Source of the DNA: Tissierellales bacterium
GTDB taxonomy: Bacteria > Bacillota > Clostridia > Tissierellales > Tissierellaceae
DNA length: 22,805 nt
Reading direction: 5' to 3'
NCBI GenBank assembly: GCA_030146705.1
Contig: JASLBE010000018.1
Span: 1 to 22,805 of the forward strand
In this document: piece after piece, positions 1 to 4,930 of the stretch
How positions within the stretch are numbered: the stretch's first letter is position 1
Layout of the letters: every line of letters starts with the position of its first letter
The notes under the pieces: model-generated
What the model saw: only the letters and a program-made list of their open reading frames with translations
Database searches by the model: none
Told to the model about the DNA's origin: nothing
Program-made: the position numbers and the translations under genes

Positions 1-208
1 GGTCTATATTTACTTCTTCACTCATAGTAACCTTTATTCCTTTAGCTAGGTTATCCCATTTTAACAATTCAAAGATACCATCTGTGGCATTTTGAGAAGC
101 CATACCTACTATACCATAGGACTCCATGGCTGAAATACCAGCTATTTTCGCAATTACACTAGGTTCTATTGTTACTTCTCCATATTTTGTAATCATATTT
201 GTTGGCAT
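1..208 (-). CDS. Asp23/Gls24 family protein (YloU-like), 3' part missing
   Basis: The first 69 residues of a minus-strand gene that runs off the left edge. They begin MPTNMITKYGEVTIEPSV and continue with IAKIAGISAMESYGIVGM, the usual opening of the Asp23/Gls24 (DUF322) family. Such proteins are small, cytoplasmic or membrane-associated, and linked to the cell envelope and alkaline stress; the exact role is unsettled. The ATG is preceded by GGAGG at good spacing. In Bacillus subtilis the homologue yloU lies beside rpmB and upstream of the DhaK-like gene yloV, and the same adjacency to rpmB is seen here with divergent orientation. The family assignment is firm. The function is not visible in the sequence. 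Confidence 0.85.
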   Translation of the reverse strand, partial: MPTNMITKYGEVTIEPSVIAKIAGISAMESYGIVGMASQNATDGIFELLKWDNLAKGIKVTMSEEVNID

Positions 209-244
209 TAAATCGCCTCCTTGTTCTTTATTACACATATTATT

Positions 245-272
245 ATTTTACAATAACTATTAAAATAGTCAA
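245..272 (-). promoter_or_regulatory. Candidate promoter of the Asp23-family gene
   Basis: On the minus strand TTGACT (267-272) and TAAAAT (245-250) are separated by 16 bases. They lie about 37 bases upstream of the Asp23-family start codon, in the divergent intergenic region with rpmB. This is a consensus match only; no start site has been mapped. Confidence 0.45.
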
Positions 273-359
273 ATATTCTATCATTCCTAATTTTCTTTCC
301 TATTCTTATGTATTATACCACAAATTAATTGTTTTATTCTATAATATCTATAAAAAAAC

Positions 360-389
360 TTGCATTTCTACTGCCCCCTATGGTATTAT
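360..389 (+). promoter_or_regulatory. Candidate extended -10 promoter of rpmB
   Basis: TTGCAT (360-365) and TATTAT (384-389) are 18 bases apart, and the -10 is preceded by TGG, giving an extended -10 (TGnTATTAT). The predicted start near 396 would give a leader of roughly 50 bases before the L28 start codon. The rest of 209-448 holds only the two divergent promoters and AT-rich DNA. Confidence 0.45.
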
Positions 390-448
390 ATAGTGTGTCT
401 TATTGATAAAAAATGTTTCTTATAACTAGATTTGAGGAGGTGTATAAA

Positions 449-640
449 ATGGCTAAAGGATGCGAAATATGCGGAAAAGGAACTCATTATGGTAAAAAAG
501 TTTCCTTCTCACACAGAAAAAGTCCAAAAAGTTGGTCTCCTAACCTTAGAAGAGTTAAAGCTATAGTTAATGGTTCACCTAAGAGAGTGAATGTTTGTAC
601 TAGATGTTTAAGATCTGGATATGTGGAGAGAGCTTTATAA
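449..640 (+). CDS. rpmB: 50S ribosomal protein L28 (zinc-ribbon form)
   Basis: A 63-residue ribosomal protein of the large subunit, the usual bacterial L28 length. It begins MAKGCEICGKGTHYGKKVSF, followed by SHRKSPKSW, and ends with VNVCTRCLRSGYVERAL. Cys5, Cys8, Cys50 and Cys53 form two CxxC pairs, so this is the zinc-binding (C+) version. The start is set by GAGGAGGT (434-441), seven bases before the ATG at 449; an ATG at 413 in the same frame has no ribosome binding site and would put the Shine-Dalgarno inside the coding region. The gene stands alone on the + strand between its own promoter and terminator. Confidence 0.97.
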   Translation: MAKGCEICGKGTHYGKKVSFSHRKSPKSWSPNLRRVKAIVNGSPKRVNVCTRCLRSGYVERAL

Positions 641-679
641 TCCGATTTTTTAATAGACTAATAGAACAGAGAGAATCAC

Positions 680-706
680 AACAAGACTAGAATTAGTCTT
701 GTTTTT
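680..706 (+). terminator. Intrinsic terminator of rpmB
   Basis: ACAAGACTA (681-689) pairs with TAGTCTTGT (694-702) around the loop GAAT, followed by a short T run to 706. It lies 40 bases after the rpmB stop codon. Confidence 0.85.
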
Positions 707-748
707 GTTTATATCAAAAGATTAATAGATTAATCTTTTGATATAAAC
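707..748. repeat. Perfect 20-base-arm inverted repeat over the thiN stop codon
   Basis: The arm 707-726 is the exact reverse complement of 729-748, with only AG between. The right arm contains the last five codons and the stop of thiN. No T run follows on either strand, so it is not a textbook intrinsic terminator. It may act as an RNA 3'-end barrier or a shared convergent termination region for rpmB and thiN. Confidence 0.8.
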
Positions 749-1365
749 ACCAATACCCTTCCTTCATGAACCTCTATATAGCCCTTTGCTTGCAAAACCT
801 CATTACTTATTCCAATAGTAGATCCATACTCTATAAAGTACCTGTCCAGAGGATATTTGAACCCTCTAAGGCTTACACAAGCCCCCCCAGTGCTTATGGG
901 AAGTATTGATACATACTCATCTTTACTCTTACTTACAGTATAATTATTATCTATAAGTATAATTTCATTATTATTGGCTATTATCCTAGCCTTCATACCT
1001 AAGTCATACGCCCTATTCAATAAAAATATATTTCCTAAGCTATGGTCAATCCTACTACCAATACCACCAAATATAAGTAGCTCATCACAACCTTGCTTGT
1101 ATAAATAATTAAGGGCAAGCTCCATATCTGTACTATCTTTTTCCCTTGGGAAACTTAAACTCTTAATATTATTCTTCACAATCCTATCTAAACTAATTTT
1201 ATTAATTGAATCCTCATCTCCAATTAATAAGTCTGGCAAAATATCAAGTTGGGTTAAATAGTTCATTCCCCCATCAACAGCCACAACTAGATCACTTATA
1301 TTTATCTCTTTTTCCAACCTATTTAAAGGTATGTTTTCTCCACTACCAATTAAAATTCCTAGCAT
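730..1365 (-). CDS. thiN: Thiamine pyrophosphokinase
   Basis: Transfers pyrophosphate from ATP to thiamine, making the cofactor thiamine diphosphate in the cytoplasm. The 211-residue protein has the family motifs in order: VAVDGG (28-33), IGDEDS (48-53, where most members have GDFDS), KDSTDMELAL (76-85) and GGIGSRIDHSLGNIFLL (100-116). The start is the ATG at 1365, because the ribosome binding site AGAGGG lies six bases upstream; a second ATG two codons earlier directly abuts that site and is unlikely to be used. It follows rpe, as in Bacillus subtilis, across a small hairpin. Its 3' end is built into a long inverted repeat. Confidence 0.93.
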   Translation of the reverse strand: MLGILIGSGENIPLNRLEKEINISDLVVAVDGGMNYLTQLDILPDLLIGDEDSINKISLDRIVKNNIKSLSFPREKDSTDMELALNYLYKQGCDELLIFGGIGSRIDHSLGNIFLLNRAYDLGMKARIIANNNEIILIDNNYTVSKSKDEYVSILPISTGGACVSLRGFKYPLDRYFIEYGSTIGISNEVLQAKGYIEVHEGRVLVFISKD

Positions 1366-1390
1366 AATCATCCCTCTTAAAATAAATAGA

Positions 1391-1408
1391 AAGTAGCCTT
1401 AGCTACTT
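1391..1408 (-). terminator. Small hairpin between rpe and thiN
   Basis: On the minus strand AAGTAGC, loop TAAG, GCTACTT begins right after the rpe stop codon and is followed by a T-rich stretch (TTCTATTTATTTT). With a seven-pair stem it is probably a leaky attenuator or processing hairpin that lowers thiN expression rather than a full stop. Confidence 0.45.
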
Positions 1409-1410
1409 CC

Positions 1411-2055
1411 CTATAATAATTTAAATTCCCTGGTTCTTTTAACAATATCTTCATGGCCAAATATATCTGATCCTACAACCAACATATCTGCTCCTAAGTC
1501 TAAAATTTCTTTAGCATTATTAAGCTTTACTCCACCATCCACTTCCAAGATTATATCTAAGTTTTTCTCATCAATTAACCTTCTAATTGCCCTAATTTTT
1601 TCTTTACTAGATTCAATAAATGATTGTCCTCCAAATCCTGGATTTACACTCATTATTAATATAAGGTCTAAGTCTTCTATAATATAATCTAAAACACTTA
1701 TAGGAGTTGCTGGGTTTAATGAAATTCCAGCCTTAACACCAAATGACTTTATTAATTGTATGGTCCTATGAAGATGGGTCGTTGCTTCAGCATGTACTGT
1801 TATTATATCTGAACCAGCATCAACAAAATCTTTTATAAATCTTTCAGGTTTAGTTACCATTAAATGGACATCAAAGGGTAGGTCTGTACTTTTTCTTATT
1901 TTTTTAATCACAGGTGCCCCAAATGTTATATTAGGAACAAAGACTCCATCCATAACATCCAGGTGGACATAGTCTGCCCCACCTTCTTCTATTTTCTTAA
2001 TTTCTCCTTCTAAGTTAGCAAAATTAGAAGAAAGAACTGATGGCGCTAATTTCAA
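1411..2055 (-). CDS. rpe: Ribulose-phosphate 3-epimerase
   Basis: Interconverts D-ribulose 5-phosphate and D-xylulose 5-phosphate in the pentose phosphate pathway. It is a 214-residue TIM-barrel protein. Metal and catalytic motifs are present: HLDVMDG (31-37, His31 and Asp33), DVHLM (62-66), the phosphate-binding NPGFGGQSF (138-146), and EVDGG with the second catalytic acid Asp173. The start is a TTG at 2055, giving (M)KLAPSVLSS, the normal beginning of the family; AGGAGG lies seven bases upstream. An ATG eight codons earlier would place the Shine-Dalgarno inside the gene. In Bacillus subtilis rpe follows rsgA, which is absent here; instead rpe has its own promoter after lexA. Confidence 0.96.
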   Translation of the reverse strand: MKLAPSVLSSNFANLEGEIKKIEEGGADYVHLDVMDGVFVPNITFGAPVIKKIRKSTDLPFDVHLMVTKPERFIKDFVDAGSDIITVHAEATTHLHRTIQLIKSFGVKAGISLNPATPISVLDYIIEDLDLILIMSVNPGFGGQSFIESSKEKIRAIRRLIDEKNLDIILEVDGGVKLNNAKEILDLGADMLVVGSDIFGHEDIVKRTREFKLL

Positions 2056-2087
2056 AATAATTCCTCCTATCAATTTCATAAAAATTA

Positions 2088-2110
2088 TTAGTTTATAAAT
2101 TATAAACTAA
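2088..2110. repeat. 23-base palindrome downstream of the rpe -10
   Basis: TTAGTTTATAA (2088-2098) and TTATAAACTAA (2100-2110) form a perfect dyad around one base. It covers about the first 22 bases predicted for the rpe transcript, so it could be an operator or a 5'-end RNA hairpin. Confidence 0.6.
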
Positions 2111-2115
2111 TTTTA

Positions 2116-2124
2116 ATTATACCA
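2116..2124 (-). promoter_or_regulatory. Extended -10 promoter of rpe
   Basis: On the minus strand TGGTATAAT is a perfect extended -10 element. No good -35 is present at 16-18 bases; that region is instead occupied by the dyad 2125-2143. The predicted transcript start is near 2109. Confidence 0.55.
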
Positions 2125-2143
2125 TGTTAAAAGATTTTTAACA
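2125..2143. repeat. 19-base dyad over the rpe promoter spacer
   Basis: TGTTAAAA, spacer GAT, TTTTAACA: eight-base perfect arms filling the space where the rpe -35 and spacer should be. This is an operator-like position; no matching regulator can be named. Confidence 0.55.
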
Positions 2144-2150
2144 TAAATAA

Positions 2151-2185
2151 AAGGATATATGGCTAAATTTTAAGCCTATACCCTT
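2151..2185 (-). terminator. Probable lexA terminator
   Basis: On the minus strand a 13-pair stem (AAGGGTATAGGCT against AGCCATATATCCTT, one bulged A and one G-T pair) with loop TAAAATTT lies 14 bases after the lexA stop. It is followed by TTATTTATG rather than a clean T run. Confidence 0.5.
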
Positions 2186-2198
2186 AAACATACATATT

Positions 2199-2816
2199 TT
2201 AAAACTTCCTATATAAGCCTATTACCTTACCTAAAATATAGACATCTTTAGATAAAATAGGCTCCATGTTGTCATTTTCAGGCTGCAACCTAACATGGTC
2301 TTTTTCCTTGAAAAATCTTTTCAAAGTAGCTTCTTCACCTAGTAGGGCAACTACTATATCCCCATTTTCTGCTACTTCTTGTTTTTTTACCAAAACACTG
2401 TCCCCATCAAAAATCCCAGCATTTATCATACTTTCCCCTTCTACCTTAAGGATAAAGACTTCTCTTTCCTTAACTATATCATAGGGTATAGGCATTGTAT
2501 CTTCTATGTTTTCTACAGCTAATACAGGCTGGCCTGCAGTAACTCTACCTACTACTGGAATATTTATAGTTTTTTTTGCCTTAAATAATAAATCATCTTC
2601 CTGGTCTATTACTTCTATAGCCCTAGGCTTAGTTGGGTCTTTCCTAATATATCCTTTTTCCTCTAATTTTTCCATATGGCCGTGTACTGTTGAAGTGGAT
2701 TTAAGTCCTACTCCCTTACAGATTTCTCTCACTGCTGGAGGATATCCTTTTTTCTGAATTTCTGACTTTATATATAGTAAAATATTTAATTGTTTTTCTG
2801 TTAAATCTTCATACAT
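2199..2816 (-). CDS. lexA: LexA, SOS repressor with self-cleaving peptidase domain
   Basis: Represses the DNA-damage regulon and cuts itself when stimulated by RecA filaments. The 205-residue protein has an N-terminal winged helix (1-70; PPAVREICKGVGLKSTSTVHGH at 26-47 includes the recognition helix) and a C-terminal S24 peptidase domain. The cleavage site is Ala94-Gly95 in RVTAGQPV, the nucleophile Ser129 in VEGESM, and the general-base Lys166 in ATLKRF. The start is the ATG at 2816, with AAAGGGG six to eight bases upstream; an in-frame GTG at 2846 lacks a site. The gene is divergent from the LysM gene, as lexA and yneA are in Bacillus subtilis, and a degenerate LexA box overlaps its own -35, suggesting autorepression. 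Confidence 0.97.
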   Translation of the reverse strand: MYEDLTEKQLNILLYIKSEIQKKGYPPAVREICKGVGLKSTSTVHGHMEKLEEKGYIRKDPTKPRAIEVIDQEDDLLFKAKKTINIPVVGRVTAGQPVLAVENIEDTMPIPYDIVKEREVFILKVEGESMINAGIFDGDSVLVKKQEVAENGDIVVALLGEEATLKRFFKEKDHVRLQPENDNMEPILSKDVYILGKVIGLYRKF

Positions 2817-2854
2817 AATGTACACCCCTTTCTCATAGATAGGCACTTTTACTA

Positions 2855-2882
2855 ATTATATCATATTTATAAGTATAAGCAA
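2855..2882 (-). promoter_or_regulatory. lexA promoter
   Basis: On the minus strand TTGCTT (2877-2882) and TATAAT (2855-2860) are 16 bases apart, and the -10 is extended (TGATATAAT). The -35 overlaps the degenerate LexA box at 2881-2892. Confidence 0.55.
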
Positions 2883-2892
2883 ACAACTGTTC
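2881..2892 (-). promoter_or_regulatory. Degenerate LexA (SOS) box at the lexA promoter
   Basis: On the minus strand GAAC-AGTT-GTTT, one base away from the GAAC-N4-GTTC palindrome, lies directly at the lexA -35. It may be a weaker site for autorepression. Confidence 0.45.
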
Positions 2893-2909
2893 TTTTTTAT
2901 AAATTTCTA

Positions 2910-2938
2910 TTGACACAGAACGAATGTTCGGGTAAGAT
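2910..2938 (+). promoter_or_regulatory. Promoter of the yneA-like gene
   Basis: TTGACA (2910-2915), 17 bases, TAAGAT (2933-2938). The -35 is a perfect consensus, and the spacer contains a complete LexA box, the classic design of a tightly repressed SOS promoter. Confidence 0.75.
2918..2929. promoter_or_regulatory. LexA (SOS) box 1
   Basis: GAAC-GAAT-GTTC, matching the Gram-positive LexA operator core GAAC-N4-GTTC. It lies between the -35 and -10 of the + strand promoter. Confidence 0.85.
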
Positions 2939-2950
2939 AATAAGTAGATA

Positions 2951-2962
2951 GAACAAATGTTC
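2951..2962. promoter_or_regulatory. LexA (SOS) box 2
   Basis: GAAC-AAAT-GTTC, 33 bases (about three helical turns) from box 1 and just downstream of the expected transcript start. The spacing places both sites on the same DNA face, which would favour cooperative repression. Confidence 0.85.
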
Positions 2963-2983
2963 GGATAAGAGGGGGGGGACTTT

Positions 2984-3289
2984 ATGAAGAAAAAATTTCT
3001 ACCTATAAACAGGTTAATATTTATTAGTTCATTAGTAGGGCTATTGTTAATTTTTAGTACTTTTCTTAATACTTTTTTTCTAACAAACAAGGTATATGGA
3101 TATAGTAGGTCCAACAATCAATACATTATGGTTACTGTAAAAGAGGGGGATACCTTATGGACTCTTGCTAAAAATAATAATAAGTCCAATAGGGATATTA
3201 GAAAAATTGTCCACGAAATTAAGGACATTAATAACCTACATTATATGATAATATATCCAGGTGACCTTATTAAAGTCCCTATTTATTAA
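2984..3289 (+). CDS. yneA: YneA-like SOS cell-division inhibitor (membrane anchor plus LysM)
   Basis: A 101-residue protein with a short basic N-terminus, one hydrophobic segment (about 11-33) and a LysM peptidoglycan-binding domain (about 48-98, with VKEGDTLWTLA and YPGDLIKVP). This architecture and the position divergent from lexA match Bacillus subtilis YneA, which halts septation during the SOS response from the outer face of the membrane. Two LexA boxes sit in the promoter. The ribosome binding site is a run of eight Gs (2971-2978) five bases before the ATG, a slippage-prone tract. A generic LysM protein is the alternative, but context argues for the division-inhibitor role. Confidence 0.8.
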   Translation: MKKKFLPINRLIFISSLVGLLLIFSTFLNTFFLTNKVYGYSRSNNQYIMVTVKEGDTLWTLAKNNNKSNRDIRKIVHEIKDINNLHYMIIYPGDLIKVPIY

Positions 3290-3314
3290 GCTCATACTCA
3301 AAATTTATTATACA

Positions 3315-3349
3315 AAAAGGGAAGGTATAAATCTTATACCTTCCCTTTT
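3315..3349. terminator. Bidirectional terminator between the yneA-like gene and padR
   Basis: A perfect 16-base stem (3315-3330 with 3334-3349) and loop ATC. The arms start with AAAA and end with TTTT, so T runs exist on both strands. It serves the two convergent genes and touches the padR stop codon. Confidence 0.9.
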
Positions 3350-3734
3350 ATTTACCCTCATATAAGTCTTCAATAATACTGTTTAATATTATTAAAGAAT
3401 CATCTATTGCAGGTTTATTCTTAAGCTTTAATAGCTTGAACTGTTCCTTACCCTTGTCAGTAATCCTATATCTCTTAATAGATCTTTTATTAGGTTCATC
3501 CCAGGATCCAACTATATATCCATCAGATTCTAGTTGGTTTAATAAAGGATAAACCATTCCTGGACTAGGTTCCCACCTATTTTTAAGCCTTGATTTTATT
3601 TCATCTATTAATTGATTTCCATAAAAACTCCCATCATGGAGCAAGTAAAGGATATACATCCTAACAAAAGCTGTAGTACTAATTTTAGCTGGAAATTGCC
3701 TCTGTCTAGTTGCCTTATTAGTAATCTTTCTCAC
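3348..3734 (-). CDS. PadR-family transcriptional regulator
   Basis: A 128-residue winged-helix regulator. The PadR domain spans about 22-105: RMYILYLLHDGSFYGNQL, then PSPGMVYPLLNQLESDGYI (57-75), the hallmark of the family, then a wing with KRYRITDKG. The short C-terminal helix region resembles the dimerisation part of small PadR proteins. The start is a GTG at 3734, five bases after the PHP gene stop; its ribosome binding site AAAAGAGG lies in the last codons of that gene, so the two are translationally coupled. A TTG at 3764 has no site. The target and ligand are unknown; autoregulation or control of the PHP gene is a guess. Confidence 0.85.
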   Translation of the reverse strand: MRKITNKATRQRQFPAKISTTAFVRMYILYLLHDGSFYGNQLIDEIKSRLKNRWEPSPGMVYPLLNQLESDGYIVGSWDEPNKRSIKRYRITDKGKEQFKLLKLKNKPAIDDSLIILNSIIEDLYEGK

Positions 3735-3739
3735 CTCTT

Positions 3740-4558
3740 TTAACCTCTTTTGAAATATTGCCAATTTTCTATATCTATAATAAAGTTTCCAAGTCCATCC
3801 CTTTTATAAATATTTTCACCATGAAAGTCTGATCCACCTGTAATAATTAAATTTCTTTCTTTTGCTATACTTATATAATAATCAGTAAGCTCTTCATTAT
3901 GCTTTGGATGAATACACTCTATCCCATCAAAATCATTATCTATGGCCCTTAGAAAAGTGTCCCTAGATAGGTCTCCTGGATGAGCTATAACTGCTATACC
4001 TTCTAATTTATGAATAAAATCTACAGCCTTTTTTAAATCTAGCTTATACTTTTCTACATAAGCTGGACCATTGTTTGATAAATACTTATTAAAAGCTTGA
4101 GCTACATCTTTTACATATCCTTTTTCAATTAAGACCCTGGCTATTATAGGTCTTCCTATATTTCCATTTGTTGAAGCCGCTTCAACTTCACTTAAATTTA
4201 TATTTAAGCCTAGTTTATTTAACTTTCCTAGGATTTTTTTTGCTCTTTTATGTCTATCTTCCTTTAATTTAGTCGTAAGTTCTATAAGTCCTGGATCCTT
4301 ATGGTTAATAAAATATCCTAAAACATGAACTTCCTCCCCATTATATTTACAACTAAGCTCAATTCCTGATATTACTTTAATATTTTTTCCTTTACTATAA
4401 TCTATAGCCTCTTGAATCCCATCTATACTATCATGGTCTGTTATAGCTATTCCATCTAATTTTTTCTCTATCGCTAAATCAACTATTTCCTTTGGACTAT
4501 GAATTCCATCAGAATAGCTGGTATGAATATGCATATCTAAAATAATAAAAATCACCAC
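3740..4558 (-). CDS. PHP-domain metal-dependent phosphoesterase (TrpH/YciV type)
   Basis: A 272-residue polymerase-and-histidinol-phosphatase fold enzyme with a complete set of metal ligands: HIHTSYSDG (His10, His12, Asp17), AITDHDS (Asp41, His42), GIELSC (Glu67), AHPGDL (His193), CIHPKH (217-220) and GGSDFHG (Asp244, His246). Relatives of this type hydrolyse 3',5'-nucleoside bisphosphates or trim short 5' ends of RNA; the substrate here cannot be read off. The start is uncertain: GTG at 4558 or 4555 keeps the conserved Asp before MHIHT, whereas the ATG at 4534 has no good ribosome binding site. A weak promoter lies so close that the message could be leaderless. It is coupled to the PadR gene downstream. 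Confidence 0.88.
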   Translation of the reverse strand: MVIFIILDMHIHTSYSDGIHSPKEIVDLAIEKKLDGIAITDHDSIDGIQEAIDYSKGKNIKVISGIELSCKYNGEEVHVLGYFINHKDPGLIELTTKLKEDRHKRAKKILGKLNKLGLNINLSEVEAASTNGNIGRPIIARVLIEKGYVKDVAQAFNKYLSNNGPAYVEKYKLDLKKAVDFIHKLEGIAVIAHPGDLSRDTFLRAIDNDFDGIECIHPKHNEELTDYYISIAKERNLIITGGSDFHGENIYKRDGLGNFIIDIENWQYFKRG

Positions 4559-4561
4559 TTC

Positions 4562-4590
4562 ATCTTAAAATTACTTTTTAAATTTTCCAA
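4562..4590 (-). promoter_or_regulatory. Weak candidate promoter of the PHP-padR pair
   Basis: On the minus strand TTGGAA (4585-4590) and TAAGAT (4562-4567) are 17 bases apart, four of six matches each. The -35 overlaps the T run of the spoVS terminator, and the expected transcript start falls at or near the GTG start codon. Confidence 0.3.
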
Positions 4591-4623
4591 AAAAAAGTCT
4601 ACCATCTAAGGTAGACTTTTTTT
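4589..4623 (-). terminator. Intrinsic terminator of spoVS
   Basis: GTCTACC (4597-4603) and GGTAGAC (4610-4616) with a six-base loop, flanked by eight As on one side and seven Ts on the other. It gives a strong T run on the minus strand directly after the spoVS stop and would also work on the + strand. Confidence 0.9.
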
Positions 4624-4882
4624 ATCTTGGTTCAACTATTAGCTTAATAGCAGTTCTTTCTTCTCCATCTATGACAATATCTGTAAAAGCTGGAATACAT
4701 ATTAAATCCATGCCGCTAGGTGCTACAAATCCCCTTGCTATTGCTATAGCCTTTATGGATTGATTTAATGCACCTGCACCAATTGCCTGAATTTCCGCAC
4801 TTCCTCTTTCTCTTAAGACTCCTGCAAGAGCTCCTGCAACAGAATTTGGTACTGATTTAGCTGACACTTTTAATACATCCAT
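4622..4882 (-). CDS. spoVS: Stage V sporulation protein S
   Basis: An 86-residue single-domain Alba-like protein required for normal progress of sporulation in Bacillus; its molecular role is still unclear. It matches SpoVS throughout: MDVLKVSAKSVPNSVAGALAG, AIGAGALNQSIKAIAIARG and the ending ERTAIKLIVEPR. Length is exactly that of the family. A strong GAGGAGG site precedes the ATG. It lies 48 bases after rny; in Bacillus subtilis ymdB comes between them and is absent here. Its presence supports a spore-forming host, although SpoVS also occurs in some non-sporulating bacteria. Confidence 0.96.
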   Translation of the reverse strand: MDVLKVSAKSVPNSVAGALAGVLRERGSAEIQAIGAGALNQSIKAIAIARGFVAPSGMDLICIPAFTDIVIDGEERTAIKLIVEPR

Positions 4883-4930
4883 TATAATGCCTCCTCTTAA
4901 ATTATATTATAAAATTTAATTTAACTTAAC

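Noticed and set aside
199..393. A 64-codon open frame on the + strand upstream of rpmB
   Set aside because: It has no ribosome binding site, overlaps the Asp23-family start and both divergent promoters, and its composition is that of random AT-rich DNA.
2833..3117. A 94-codon minus-strand frame antisense to the yneA-like gene
   Set aside because: It covers the SOS promoter region and the opposite strand of a well-supported gene, and shows no protein-like pattern.
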